DNA from: Protopterus annectens
Taxonomy: Eukaryota > Chordata > Ceratodontiformes > Protopteridae
Assembly (NCBI RefSeq): GCF_019279795.1
Contig: NC_056745.1
Location: 1,492,899,179-1,492,963,178 of the forward strand
Reading direction: 5' to 3'
Length of the DNA stretch: 64,000 nucleotides
In this document: positions 24,477-36,500 of the stretch, piece after piece
Numbering within the stretch: position 1 is the first letter of the stretch
Layout: each line of letters starts with the position of its first letter
Program-made: the position numbers and the translations under genes
Notes under the pieces: generated by a model
Database searches by the model: none
The model's input: only the letters and a program-made list of their open reading frames with translations
What the model was told of the DNA's origin: nothing

Positions 24477-25487
24477 CTGTTATGGATGTCATTCTGGAGG
24501 CCAGGAGGCCCAGCACCAGGAAAACCTATTCAGACAAATGGAAAAGATTTTGCTCCTGGAACCAGGCTAAAGGCCTAAATCCCGTGGAGCTGAACATTCC
24601 TCATTCTACAATATTTAACTGAAATATTACACAAAGGACTTTCCTTTTCATCTGTTAAGATCCATGCCTCAGCAATTTCACCTCATTACAGCACGGATCC
24701 TCCTTTATTTTCACGTCCACGCCTAAGACAGTACCTCAGAGGGGCTAAGAACTTAAGACCGCCAAGGAGAGCTCCAACGCCTACTTGGGATCTCAACTTT
24801 GTCCTGGAAAAGCTTACACTGCCACCCTTTGAACCAGCTTTTTCAACTGATTTAAAATTCCTTTCATGGAAAACTGCCCTACTACTAGCAATAACCTCAG
24901 CTAGAAGGGTCTCAGAGCTACAGGCACTAATGGCAGTGGAACCTTTCCTCATTTTTCATCAAGACAGAGTTTCTCTACGAACTAATCCTTCCTTTATGCC
25001 AAAGGTGGTATCCAGTGTGGCCCTAAACCAAACCATTCACTTGCCCACCTTCTTCCCAAATCCCCAGAACAACGGAGAAAAACTCCTGCACTCTTTGGAC
25101 ATTCACAGGCAATTACGTTACTACTTGGATAAAACTAAGGCTTTCAGAAAAACTGACCAGCTCTTTGTAGCTTATGCTACAGGATCACAAGGAAAAGCTA
25201 TTTCAAAACAGACCATTTCTAAATGGATAGGACATTGCATACATTTCTGCTACACACATCATGGGAAACCAGTACCTGCTAACATTAAGTCCCACTCCAC
25301 CAGGGCTACAGCTACATCAGCAGCCTTTCTCAGGGGAGTGCCAACCAAGGATATTCTTGAAGCTGCTACTTGGAGTTCAGTGCACACCTTCACCAAACAC
25401 TATCACTTACCACTTTACTCTAAGACTAGAGCTGGTTTTGCCACTGCAGTTTTGCAGGGCCTACTAGCCTCTTCTAACCCTGTTTGA
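24477..25487 (+). pseudogene. DIRS-C tyrosine recombinase
   Basis: The N-terminal part contains EARRPSTRKTYSDKWKRF. The catalytic part from 24930 reads openly for 185 codons to 25487 and includes the HxxR box (SHSTRATATSAAFLRG) and the candidate nucleophile in HTFTKHYHLPLYS. Upstream, ITSARRVSELQAL holds the first catalytic Arg. Length and motif spacing agree with the DIRS recombinase in the other copies. Fossil. Confidence 0.9.
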
Positions 25488-25517
25488 CTCCACCTCCCAT
25501 CCTTAGCTTTGGGATTC

Positions 25518-25618
25518 AACCCAAGTGTGATGACTGCAGCAGGGTAACACGATGAACATAGTACAGTTTTGTACCTACCATAAATGTAGATGTTCGAGTG
25601 TTCACCCTGCTGCAGTCC
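25518..25618. repeat. DIRS-C internal complementary region
   Basis: The GAACAT/AGTAC junction is at 25559/25560. The left half complements 20467-20500 and the right half complements 26087-26135. Confidence 0.93.
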
Positions 25619-25739
25619 AGGTTACCCTCCCTCCATCCCCTCTGAACTAGCTGAACTTATCTGTAACACTTTATCCTATACTACCTCTGTGGTGTATTTG
25701 CTTGAAACTAAGGGTTTTGTTTTATTTTTCTATAGCTAT

Positions 25740-25890
<151 letters not shown>

Positions 25891-25911
25891 TGCCTACCTT
25901 TTGGGGGCACC

Positions 25912-26135
25912 TGACATCTGCGGCAAGAAAAACTGAAGAAAATGGCATTGGATGCCTCTTACATACCCCTGACGCACTGACGTCAGGGTAGAAGCGACAG
26001 CAACCGACGCCGGACCAAGACTTTGGAATTCAGGCCAACTGCGGGACCGCCTGATGGCAGGATAACCCATGTGTGATGACTGCAGCAGGGTGAACACTCG
26101 AACATCTACATTTATGGTAGGTACAAAACTGTACT
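25912..26135. repeat. DIRS-C right inverted terminal repeat and terminus
   Basis: Complementary to the left repeat up to about 26086. The remainder, ending GTACT, pairs with the internal complementary region. Confidence 0.9.
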
Positions 26136-26991
26136 TTCTTAAGGCTGGCACCTCTCCTATAACCTTAAGGAAATATTGAAAAACTGCGAGAGTTTTGGGC
26201 ATCATGGCAAACATATTCCAGCACTTAAGAATAATTTTGTTGATGCACAAAGAATCTTGGTTATTCCCTAGCACACAGTGTATATCCTTAGTTCCAGAGG
26301 GGCCTTTGCCTAAAGGGTAAACATCTTGTATTACCCCCATTTCCCGGGTCTCCTGAATGTCGGCTGTCATAGCAATAGTAATATTGTTAGCAATAGGCTT
26401 GCCCCTAATCAAGGGGTAATATTTAAATCCCAACCCATCCATAATTTTTTTCTTGATGTTATCAATAAGTTTGGAATAATCTCGAACCAAAAAATAAGCT
26501 CTCAATAAATTCTAATTCCCTTCTCAGAACCCGTTTATTAGAAGTCAAAATCACTGTTAAACACACAATGTGTGTCCCAATAAAGGAGAACCAAATTAGC
26601 GAAAATTGTGGTGCATGTTGTGCCCATTACTACCCCATCCAGTTGTTTATAATATGCACCCTGAAAATAGATAAAATTTTTTTCCAAAATACGTTCCATA
26701 TTTTCCAAAATCAGCCTAAAGTCATTGGCATTCAGAAAATCCAACTCAGTCAAAACTACTTTAAACCAGGTTAAACCTGTTTGGTGGGGTATAACTGGGA
26801 AAAGATCTTTAGCATCTATGGTCATGAAAATATAGTTGGCATCAAAGGGAACCTGCCCTAACGTAGTCAGGAAATCCCACAAATCTATTAAGATGTGTTG
26901 GTATAGTCCATAAAATGGCTTTAGTTTAGAGTCAATGAACATGGCCAAGGGTTGTGTTTTTGAGACAGCTGATGCTACTATTGGCCTCATT
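26136..26991 (-). pseudogene. PLE-1 minus arm: reverse transcriptase part
   Basis: Minus-strand reading shows Penelope-type RT motifs. RPIVASAVSKTQPLAMFID lies near 26985. The catalytic-strand equivalent MTIDAKDLFPVIPHQ and the GVVMGTTCTTIFANLVLLYW block, the usual MGTS motif region, lie between about 26820 and 26560. The part at 26505-26140 has GLGFKYYPLIRG and leads to the nuclease linker, which continues on the far side of DIRS-C. Fossil. Confidence 0.82.
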
Positions 26992-28599
26992 TTCTGAATG
27001 CCAATGACTTTAGGCTGATTTTGTGTTTACCATTGATTTTTTTTTAAAAAAAAAATATCTTTGCTTATTACTGTTATTTGGACAACATTTTTGTGTTGTG
27101 GGATGATACACCTGAGTAACAATTTTTATGCAATTTTTACACTTGACTACCAGTTCAGTTGACACTGAGACTATTGTATACCTAGATGTACTTATTTGTA
27201 AAGATGCAGAAAAAAGTGACTCTGTCTCAAATACACAGAAAAGAATATTTTTAAAATGTGTACTTGCATTTCAAAAGTAACCAGCCCCTCCCCTAAAAGA
27301 ATATCATGAAGGGTCAAATGGTGAGGGCAGCCCAGCTGACTTCTAATGAATGGGTTCTGAGTAGGGAATTAGAATTTATTGAGAGCTTAGTTTTGGCTAG
27401 AGATTATCCCAAACTTCTTACTGTTAACATCAAGAAGGAAATAATGAATGGGTTGGGATTTAAATATTACCCCTTGATTAGGGGGCAAGCCTTTTGCCAA
27501 CAATTATATTATTGCAATGACAGCTGACATTCAGGAGACCTTGGAAATAGGGATAACACAAGATTGTTTACCCTTTAGGCAAAGGAACCTCTGAAACTAA
27601 GGATATACATTGTGTGTTAGAGTATAACCGAGATTCTTTGTGAATCAAAGAAATTAAGTTCTGGAATATGTTTGCCATGATGCCCAACGCGCTCTCAGTT
27701 TTTCAATATTCCCTTGAGGTTAGTTATAGGAGAGGTGCCAACCTTAAGAACTTGTTTGAGAATGCATCACGAGTTACTAACTTCACACCGCACAAAAATA
27801 AGGGTACTTTCAGATGTGGCACTTGTGCACAGTGTTGGATGGTGGTTAATAACAGCGAGTTATTTCTACCAAGCTTGGATAAGTTTATTCCTACTGAAGG
27901 GCACCACAATTGTGCCTGTAAAAGAATAGTATACATGGCATATTGTACCATCTGTTATGTATTCTATATAGGCAAGACTGAGAGATGTCTTGGACAGAGA
28001 ATATATGAGCACTTATATGATCTTAAAAGGGGCAAAGACACCAATGCCCTGTATAGACATCATTTAGTTTGTTCCTCAGCTAAATTTAAATTGTGGATGA
28101 TGCAGCAAATTCAGATTCCTGAAAGGGATGATGATTGAGAAACCAGGTTGGAATGTCAAGAGTTGATATGGCAAATGTTTTTTGATGCCTGTGTAAACCC
28201 TGGTTTAAATGATCACCTTTGAAACTGAAAGCAAACATTTTATAACATCTTTGTTGTCATGTATAGGAGATTCTAAACATTTTTGTAAATATATGTGTAC
28301 ATATATTTTTGTAAATATTTGTAAATATTTTTACCAAATTGTGTTGTACATATGTCACTAGCATTCAGTTTTTGATTATTTTAACAGTTTGTCGCAATAC
28401 ACCATTCTTATGAAGTTTCCGTGGGTGAAACGAAATTGCTTATTTGGTGTGGATATTTTGTATTAAACTTCAAACCATATTGGTTTGACTTGGTTTTGTC
28501 TTTGTCTGCAGGTGTATGGACCTTTACTGGCTTTCTTTTCTACACTGCTGTGGAGTCCTGGGATTTGTATTATTTACAGCATTTTCCTGTGGTTAATAC
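26992..28599 (+). mobile_element. PLE-1 plus-strand arm
   Basis: It opens with an RT segment (LNANDFRLIL) that is also present, inverted, at 26705-26735 in the minus arm. It continues with the end of the RT (ETIVYLDVLICKDAEKS), GLGFKYYPLIRG and the nuclease. The 3' untranslated part includes a hairpin/GAAAC block at 28405-28467. About 100 bp past the point where the minus arm ends have no counterpart there. Fossil. Confidence 0.82.
27742..28138 (+). pseudogene. PLE-1 plus arm: GIY-YIG endonuclease
   Basis: The Cys-rich linker (FRCGTCAQCWMVVNN, then CACKRIVYMAYC) runs into the GIY-YIG signature YVFYIGKTERCLGQRIYEHL and the later block RHHLVCSSAKFKLW. In Penelope-like elements this nuclease nicks DNA at the insertion site. 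The stretch is open from 27668 to 28138, the best preserved part of either arm. The rest of the arm is broken. Confidence 0.88.
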
Positions 28600-28662
28600 T
28601 GGTTACAAATTAAGCCAGGAGATGCATTTATTTTAATAGAGTAATGATAGAACTAAGCCTTG

Positions 28663-28848
28663 ATGTTCATCGTGTTACACTGCTACAGTCATCACACTTG
28701 GGTTATCTTGCTGTCAGGCGGGCCCGCAGTTGGCCAGAGTTCCAAAGTCTTGGTCCGGCGTCGGTTGCTGTCGCTTCTTCCCTGACGTCAGTCCAGGGGT
28801 ATATAAGATGCATCCGATGCCATTTTCTTCAGTCTTTCTTGCCACGCG
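28663..28848. repeat. DIRS-D left inverted terminal repeat
   Basis: Reverse complement of about 33980-34150. Contains GGGTATATAAGATGC at about 28797, the TATA-like core, and TGACGTCAG just before it. Confidence 0.9.
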
Positions 28849-28980
28849 GTGCCCAAAGCAAAAGCAGTTCGCAAGTGCCGGTCGGTCGACTCCTGAGGTT
28901 TTTGATGTCGAATTTCAGATCCGAAGTCTTAAATAAAGCTAAGTACCTCATTGGGGAAACTTTTTTCTTGCCTCAGACCG

Positions 28981-30770
28981 ATGTCAGAAAAAGTTAATAA
29001 TTGTATTTCTTGTGGGAAGTAAATACCTCATAAGGACTTCCACTCTTACTGTATTCCATGCCTAGGCCCTGATCACGACGTCACTAGTTTTCGGTTTTGT
29101 GCTAGATTTAACAAACGCACTATAAAACGACATTTTGATTTTGCTTTGCACTACTTTGGCCGAAGGTTCAATTATACAATGCCGTCGGAACAACAGACGA
29201 CCGCAATTCATAAAAAACACAAAACAAGGATAAAGACAAGCATCCGAGGTCCAAAACCAACAACGAAGCCTCTTCTAGGCCAGTCGCTGGATCACCGGTT
29301 CTCAGTGAGGCACTTTCACAGCCCCTGACACCCGCTACCTCAGAGCGACAGTCCACCTCCGACTTCCACGTGGAGACAACCAGGCCTCTGGAAACTCAAG
29401 GTATCGGGCCTACGGAAACTAATCCCTCAGATGGGTCCGGAGCTGATTAGCAGGCATCGGCTTCTGAGGGTGTTTTCAGACCTTCACAACTTTCCATTAA
29501 AGCAACAGCCAAGACAAAGACACCATTAAAGACAAAGAAGCAAGTATAGCATTCTCCAGGACAGGCCTCCATGCCTAAGAAACAGATGCCCAAAATGGCC
29601 GAAGACCTTATTACTCTAATCAGGGTTTCCCATCCCCCTCCTGAGAAAAGGCCTAGGCAGGATACAGACTATGATTCCTCTGATCAGGTTTCCATTTCCT
29701 CTGATTCCTCTTCAGATCAGGGATACTCTCTACCCCCCTATGAGGACTCTGATGCTGAAGAATCTATCCCTTTAGCCTCTCCTCCTGAGGATTACTCTTT
29801 TGGGGAAACTTTACATACCATGAGGGAGCATTTCCATTGGGAAAGTCAGGATTATTCAGAATCCAAGAAAAGGCTTAGGGACTTCCTTTTATTGCCTCAG
29901 CACAAGCCCCTTGCTATTCCGCCTGTGTTAGATATTGTGGATGATGTGTTCTCTGAATTCAGCTTATCTCCTGATTCCTTGCCCCCTGCTCCAGCCAAGC
30001 TGGATAGGTATTATAGAGTCCCTGACTCTCACAAGTTTCTTTATAAAAACCCTTCTGCTGATCCTGAAACTATTTCCGAGGGTACCAAAGGGGTTAAGGC
30101 TTCCACTGCAAAAAATCCAGTCACCTCTGACAAATTCCAGAGCATTGGATAGATTTGAAGAAAGTTTACACGTCGGCAACTTTAGCAGTAAGGGCTTTAA
30201 ATTGCCAGTTTCACATGCTTAAGTACCAACAATATTTAATGGCTCAGTTAAAACAGAAAATGCTTACAAGCTCAGAAGCTCCTGACTATAAAGAAATGCA
30301 GGATTTATTGCATGCAGTTGAACAGGTGGGAAAACATACTCTGCAATGTGGTTTTGATTCTCTAGAGGCCTCTTGTAGAGCCACAGTTACAGGTTCTGTG
30401 ATTCGAAGACATGCTTGGTTAAAAGAACAGAGTTTACCTGACCATGTTAAGGCAAAATTATTGGATGCTCCTTTACAGCATGATACCTTGTTTGGTATTA
30501 AGGCAAAAGAGGTGTTAAAGAAAATGGAGGATAAAGCCAAATCTATGTGAACAGTCAAAGATTTCTTACAGGTACAGCCACCTCGATTTAGCAGAAATTG
30601 GCCTACAAAGAATTGGTCCTTTCCAGTGTCAGACAGGCCACAGAGAGGCAGATCTCAACCCTAAGGCTCTCACAGACAACGACAGTGGGGTACCTCAACC
30701 CCAAAAGGAGGTGAGGACAAGTCTCAACCTTACAATAAACAGTCCCAATGACTTCCCCCTTCGTATGCCA
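28981..30770 (+). pseudogene. DIRS-D gag-like region
   Basis: The MSEKVNNCISC opening is at 28981. The middle part (29571-30150) reads openly with MPKKQMPKMAEDLITLIRVS, a Ser/Asp-rich acidic tract with PPYEDSDAEESIP, and PDSHKFLYKNPSADPE. A later part (from 30155) has ALNCQFHMLKYQQYL and VGKHTLQCGFDSLEASC. The split between acidic middle and helical end matches copies A-C. Fossil. Confidence 0.82.
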
Positions 30771-30828
30771 AGCACTCCCCTTTTGGCAGCCCCCTTAGGG
30801 GGGGAAACTAGCACTTTTTTTCTCAAAA

Positions 30829-32545
30829 TTGGCAAACAATCACCCAAGACAAATGGGTTCAGAATATTGTGTCTCAAGGTTACAGGTTCCACTTTCACAC
30901 TTTATCAAGGCTAAAGGGAATGCCAAACCTGCCACAAAATCAATGGGCAGAGGCTCAAAAACAAATTTCAGCCCTCATGGACATGAGAGCTATTCAAAAA
31001 GTACCACAGCAGGAACAAGGACAAGGATTTTACTCAAGACTCTTCCTGGTCCCCAGAAAGGACAAGACCTGGAGACCCATACTAGACCTTTCAACTCTAA
31101 ATACTTGGATGTTTCGAAATTCAAAATGTTGACACTACAGCATCTTCTTCCCATGCTGGGCAAGAAGGCTTGGCTTGTTACTCTGGACCTCAAAGAGGCA
31201 TACCTGCATGTCCCTATCAGACAAAATTGCAGAAGATACCTCAGATTCAAAGCTGGTACAATGCACTACCAATTCTCTGCACCACCCTTTGGCTTATCTA
31301 CTGCGCCCAGGGTCTTTACAAAGTGCCTGGGCACAGTAATTGCATTTTGCAGACAAAAAGGAATTCAAATGTATCCATACCTGGGCGACTGCCTCATTCA
31401 AGCAGAGAGAAAGGACATTCTTCTAAAGCATCTGGCATTTGTGAAAAGGTTGCTAATTTCTCTAGGGTACACAATAAATGAAAAGAAATCAAAACTAGTG
31501 CCCTCACAACAGATAATATTCCTGGGTGCCAGCTTGGATACAATGGCCCAGATGGCTTATCTCACGCCAGACAAACAAGGACAACTGACTCGATTTTTTC
31601 AATTGCTGACAAAACAGTCCCATCTCCCTGCAAGAAAAATTATGCAGGCCCTGGGATTCATGGCAACATGCATACTATTAATACCGTATGCCAGACTGCA
31701 TATGAGGAAATTACAATGGTACCTAAAAAATGTTTGGACTCAGCACTCTCACAGTTTAGAGACAGTAATACCAATAATTCCCTGCCTACAACAGGAGTTT
31801 CAATGGTGGGCACAGGCATGTCACCTCAACAAGGGTCAGCCTTTCACTCTACCCACAGCCAGGCAGACTCTAACAACAGATGCTTTGGATTACGCCTGGG
31901 GAGCACACATGGCAGGAAAATGTATTCAGGGCAAGTGGACCACAGACCAAATGCATCTTCACATCAATCAAAAATAGATGCTGGCTGTTCAAAATGCCCT
32001 AACAGCTTTCAAGGACCTTCTGCACCCAGGACAATTATTATTAAAGACAGGCAACACCACAGTAATGTGGTACATAAACAAGCAAGGGGGCACTCATTCT
32101 TATCTCCTGTGCAGGCAAGCCATGACTTTGTGGAACACAGCTCTAACTTATCAAGTTCATCTGCAAGCACAATTCCTGCCAGGAAAGAAAAATACTCTGG
32201 CAGACTATCTCAGCAGAAATATCACGGACCCTCATGAATGGAAATTGAATCCACAAATCTTCAGCATGGTAACGCAAAACTGGGGGTGCCCAGACATAGA
32301 TCTTTTTGCCTCCCAACTGAATTACCAACTACAACAATTCTGCACAAGGACTTACCACACACAAGCATGGAAAGTGGATGCTCTTTCATTCAGCTGGAAC
32401 AGCCTAAATGTTTATGCCTTCCCACCACTGCCTCTCCTTTCAAAGGTACTCCTAAAAGCCAGACAAGAAAAACCACAGATGATCCTGATTGCTCCAGACT
32501 GGCCACCCCAGCACAGGTACCCAATCTTAAAGAACTTGGCTCAAG
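30829..32545 (+). pseudogene. DIRS-D RT, RNase H and methyltransferase-like region
   Basis: RT blocks in order: KFKMLTLQHLLPMLGKKAW, VTLDLKEAYLHVPIRQ, FSAPPFGLSTAPRVFTKCL and YPYLGDCLIQAE, where the RT active-site strand is expected. RNase H follows (TTDALDYAWGAHMAGKC, MWYINKQGGTHSYLL, LPGKKNTLADYLS). The final block has CPDIDLFASQLNYQL, FPPLPLLSKVLLKA and ILIAPDWPPQHRYPIL, the DIRS methyltransferase-like domain. Fossil. Confidence 0.9.
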
Positions 32546-32649
32546 GCCCATCATGGATTTTGCCTCAAATTTCACACCTTCTGACTCAACAAAACAATCA
32601 GATCCTGCACGGTCAGCTCAAAACCCTAAACCTGGCTGCGTGGCAGATT

Positions 32650-33694
32650 CATTAGTCAAACAGGCAACACCTCTCTCTAAAGCTGTTATAGATGTCATTT
32701 TGGAGGCCAGGAGGCCTAGCACCAGGAACTCTTACTCAGAAAAATGGAAGAGATTCTGTGCCTGGAACCAGGCTCAAAACCTTGATCCTCTTGTCCCAAA
32801 CATTCCTCAGATTTTACAATACTTAACTGAAATGCTGGACAAAGGCCTATCCTTCTCCTCAATTAAGATCCACGTCTCTGCCATTTCAGCTCATTACAAC
32901 ACGGATCCTCCTTTATTCTCTCATCCCTTGCTAAAGCAGTACCTCAGAGGGGCTAAAAACATAAGACCGCCCCGAAGAGCACCAACACCAATGTGGGACC
33001 TCAGTTTTGTTTTGGAAAACTGACCTTACCACCTTTTGAGTCAGCCAATACAGCCGATCTAAAATTTTTATCATGGAAAACAGCTCTGCTCCTGGCAATA
33101 ACTTCAGCACGAAGAGTCTCAGAGCTACAGGCATTAATGGCAGTGGAACCTTTTATAATATTTCATCAGGACAAGGTTTCTTTAAGGACAAACCCTACCT
33201 TCATGCCAAAGGTGGTATCTAGTGTGGCTCTTAACCAAACCATCCATTTGCCAACTTTTTATCCAAACCCCCAGAATAAAGGGGAGAAATTTCTGCACTC
33301 TTTAGACATACACAGGTAGCTACGCTTCTACTTGGACAAAACAAAAGCTTTCAGGAAAACTGAGCAACTGTTTGTAGCATATGCTGCAGGATCACAGGGC
33401 AAGGCTATCTCAAAGCAGACTATCTCCAAATGGATAGGACACTGTATTTGTTACTGCTACACTCAGCATGGAAAATCAGTCCCTAATAACATTAGGCCGC
33501 ATTCTACCAGAGCAACAGCCAATTCAACAGCCTTTCTCAAAGGAGTACCAACCAAGGAAATTTTGGAGGCTGCAACTTGGAGTTCAGTGCACACCTTTAC
33601 CAAGCATTACCACTTGCCTCTTTACTCTAAATCCAGAGCAGGATTTGCCACTGCAGTTCTGCAGGGCCTCATAGCCATGCCTAACTCTTTATAG
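32650..33694 (+). pseudogene. DIRS-D tyrosine recombinase
   Basis: RRPSTRNSYSEKWKRFCAW begins the DNA-binding N-terminal part. The catalytic domain shows ITSARRVSELQALMAVEPF, TNPTFMPKVVSSVALNQT, the HxxR box in PHSTRATANSTAFLKG and VHTFTKHYHLPLYS at its end. It stops just before the internal complementary region. Fossil. Confidence 0.9.
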
Positions 33695-33726
33695 ACCAGC
33701 CACCCAACCTCAGCTTTGGGATTCTA

Positions 33727-33828
33727 CCCAAGTGTGATGACTGCAGCAGTGTAACATGATGAACATAGTGCAGTTTTGTACCTACCATAAATGTAGATGT
33801 TCGAGTGTTCACACTGCTGCTGTCCAGG
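33727..33828. repeat. DIRS-D internal complementary region
   Basis: GAACAT meets AGTGC at 33766/33767. The flanking halves complement 28663-28700 and the last 50 bp of the element. Confidence 0.92.
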
Positions 33829-33979
33829 TTACCCCCCCTCTGTCCTAGCTGGGCTTATCTATACCCTTCTATCCTATACATCTTTTCTGGTGTATTTGCT
33901 TGTAACTGAAGGTATTGTTTTTATTCTTTATATATGTTTTATTAGCAATATGTATTGCCTACCTACTTGGGCACACCTG

Positions 33980-34204
33980 ACATCTGGGGCAAGAAAAACT
34001 GAAGAAAATGGCGTCTGATGCATCTTATATACCCCTGGCACACTGACGTCAGGGAAGAAGTGACAGGAACCGATGCTGGACCAAGACTTTGGAACTCTGG
34101 CCGACTGCGGGACTGCCTGTGATGGCAGGATAACCCAAGTGTGATGATTGCAGCAGTGTGAACACTCCGAACATCTGCATTTATGGTAGGTACAGAACTG
34201 TACT
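33980..34204. repeat. DIRS-D right inverted terminal repeat and terminus
   Basis: Begins near GGGGCAAGAAAAACTG and is complementary to the left repeat. The last portion from about 34155 is matched only by the internal complementary region. Confidence 0.9.
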
Positions 34205-35089
34205 TTCTGTAAGATAATTATTTTAGCAGGTTGTGTATCTTCTAAAGATCTTTTTATGAGAGTGAGATGTGAGGTTAAATTTTTGTTGAAACACGAATAT
34301 ATTTTTCTGACCTTTCTACTTCATGTCCTGTTGATATATTTAATGCTTTACCACATAATATTTACATGAGCCAAGAATGTTTTACTTTGATTTGGTTGTA
34401 TTTGTCTTGTAATACCTTTAAATCATGACCAGTTTACGTGGGTTAGATTGTAGAACTTTTCAATCTTCATGAGTAGTAGCTGGTGCTAACTGACTTCGGT
34501 AATTAGCTGGACCCCTACATTGACCATTTAAAGCAGATAACTTGTCTAGGTTTACAACAATGGGGTAATAAACTCAGTAGGTTCTTAGACTCAGGTTTCT
34601 GCTCTACAAATTGGATTTCATCTAATTAAGATGGTCTGAAGTAGAAACATGATTTGCTAGTTAGTATAATCAGTGATCATCTGATTCCTACAGATATGAA
34701 AATTAAAAGGACCAGCAACATGGCCAGATGTTGATGTACAGGCATCTGAAGAGGGTTCCTGCCTTTCCCTGAAAGATACTTCCTACCTTTCATCAGATCT
34801 GTTCAATTCTCATGTAGAGCTTGCATTTCCTAAGTCTGAAAGTCCCTACCTCCTAGACACCATACCCAGCTAAACAGAAAACGTATCTGTTGTGCTGTGG
34901 TCTCTTCTGTCCATCTATTCCTATAATACCTTTCTACAGTTTTTTTGATGAAGACCTTGCCTACTTTTCTGTAAAAAGCATCCATCAGTAGTTTCAGCCT
35001 GTATTCTTTTGAATCACCCAATGTCTTCCCACTCTGTTGTAAAATTATTATAAAATGTGCTTTTTCCTTAAGACCCTAGTAAGTACCAT
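34205..35089. other. Unassigned interval, possibly older DIRS sequence
   Basis: No confident gene. It directly precedes an ancient DIRS recombinase remnant on the same strand, so the last few hundred bases may be its upstream part, now unrecognisable. Confidence 0.35.
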
Positions 35090-35430
35090 TCCTTTTGACT
35101 TGAAATTTTGTAAATTAGAGAGTCTTTCTTCTTCCCTTTGGACCTGCATTGTCTTCTGTGCTAGTCCCAGATTCTTGTCCTGTACGGCAATCCTCTTAGT
35201 AGGCATCACTTCCATATTTCAGGACTGCAGACCTTGATGTGCAGGGGGGGGCTTACCTTTTGCCCCATTGATTGGATGGCACTCGTAACTAATCCTTCTT
35301 TCATGCCCCTGTTAGTCTTGGAGCTCTGCATATGCAGGTACAATTTTAGCTCCCCATTTCTTCATCCTAATCTAGACAGTAAAGGTGATGTAGGTAACCA
35401 TATTATGATATTCACAGGCAAGTGAGGTAT
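35090..35430 (+). pseudogene. Ancient DIRS-like tyrosine recombinase remnant
   Basis: The translated stretches RFLSCTAILLVGITS and TNPSFMPLLVLELCI align in order with KFLSWKTALLLAITS and TNPSFMPKVVSSVAL of the DIRS recombinases A-D, with PFLHPNLDSKGD matching PTFFPNPQNKGE. It is far more diverged than they are from each other, so it represents a different, older DIRS lineage. No termini were found. Fossil with many changes. Confidence 0.6.
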
Positions 35431-35479
35431 TTTACTAACGACTGGAATATTTAGACTTTCCTTTTTAACCATCAAAATC

Positions 35480-36500
35480 CTTATAAGTAACATACATACA
35501 TACTATATTTTGACAACCATGCTGAAAACAGGAACATCAAGAATTTATTGTACACATAACCTGTATCAGAATAACGTGCACTGCAGTAAGCAACATAACT
35601 GTTAATTGAATACACACACGGTACCATGTATTAAATTTCTGATATGTTCCAATATCTTGTTTGAAAACATAGCAATATGTAAATTCCCACATGAATTTTT
35701 AATGGCATAATCCATAAATTAAGGAATTTCATTAATTGCCTGGTATATTAATTCAAGAGTTTCCATATTTGATCCACTCTAGAATTTAAGATTTTTCCAG
35801 TTCTTAATGAATATTGCTGATCTGAAAAGCATGTTTTTTTAACACCTTTATAGAATTATCACTAAAGTCATAGGCAAACATACGTTTATGTAAAAGAAAA
35901 TAAACCATATTAGCATGTTGCTAGTTACATACATGATGTTTTTGTGCAACTATCAACAATCCAACATTACATAAATTGTTCAATTCCTGCCTTTCATTAA
36001 ATCTAACTCCTCTTCCAAAATATTATTCTGCATGTATTTTTCCACAATTTCCATTTTTTTCTCCATGTAATTGACTACTACCCTTTTCAAAAGACCCGAA
36101 TTCCATTATTTTATCTCTGTTCAGGACTCCAACTACAGTTGGTTTAGACCAGCAGAATTAAACTTAGCAAGGCTTTACTATGTCTGGACAATTTAGTTCA
36201 AGTATCCTAGCTCAAAAAGTAATTTCCTTAGTTGCACCCATTTGCTTACCCAATATTTCTAACAGAGTGCCCTGTAGGGAATTTTTGAAGTCTGCAGCTT
36301 ATTACAATCCCAAAACATATGTTCCTGGTTACCAGTTAACTCTCAGTTAAGTCACTGTTCCAACATTTGCCATCTACCTGAGGAGACATTCTTTTGAGTC
36401 TGCTTGTGGTATAAAACTACCTATGCAAACATTTCCAAGTGGAGATCCTAAATCTTCTGGACTGTGTTGTATACTTGGGAACCATATATATGTCCTCCCA
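35480..36500 (-). mobile_element. Probable decayed L1-like LINE C-terminal region
   Basis: The text around 36300-36450 (CCCAAAACATATG, then GCAAACATTTCCAAGTGGA) parallels the C-terminal region of the L1/Tx1-like LINE near 13430-13545, where GCAAGCATTTCCAATT occurs. No RT motif is left, so this is weak. Confidence 0.3.

Larger units (their letters stand above)
28663..34204 (+). mobile_element. DIRS-D: complete-ended DIRS retrotransposon
   Basis: It begins ATGTTCATCGTG and ends GTACT, 5,542 bp, 48 bp beyond the target duplication of PLE-1. The flanks are CCTTG on the left and TTCTGT on the right, with no duplication. It is the best preserved DIRS copy here: its RT/RNase H part reads openly for 382 codons and its gag-like and recombinase parts for long stretches. 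It is still broken in perhaps six or seven places. It is very similar to DIRS-C in leader, proteins and termini. Confidence 0.95.
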
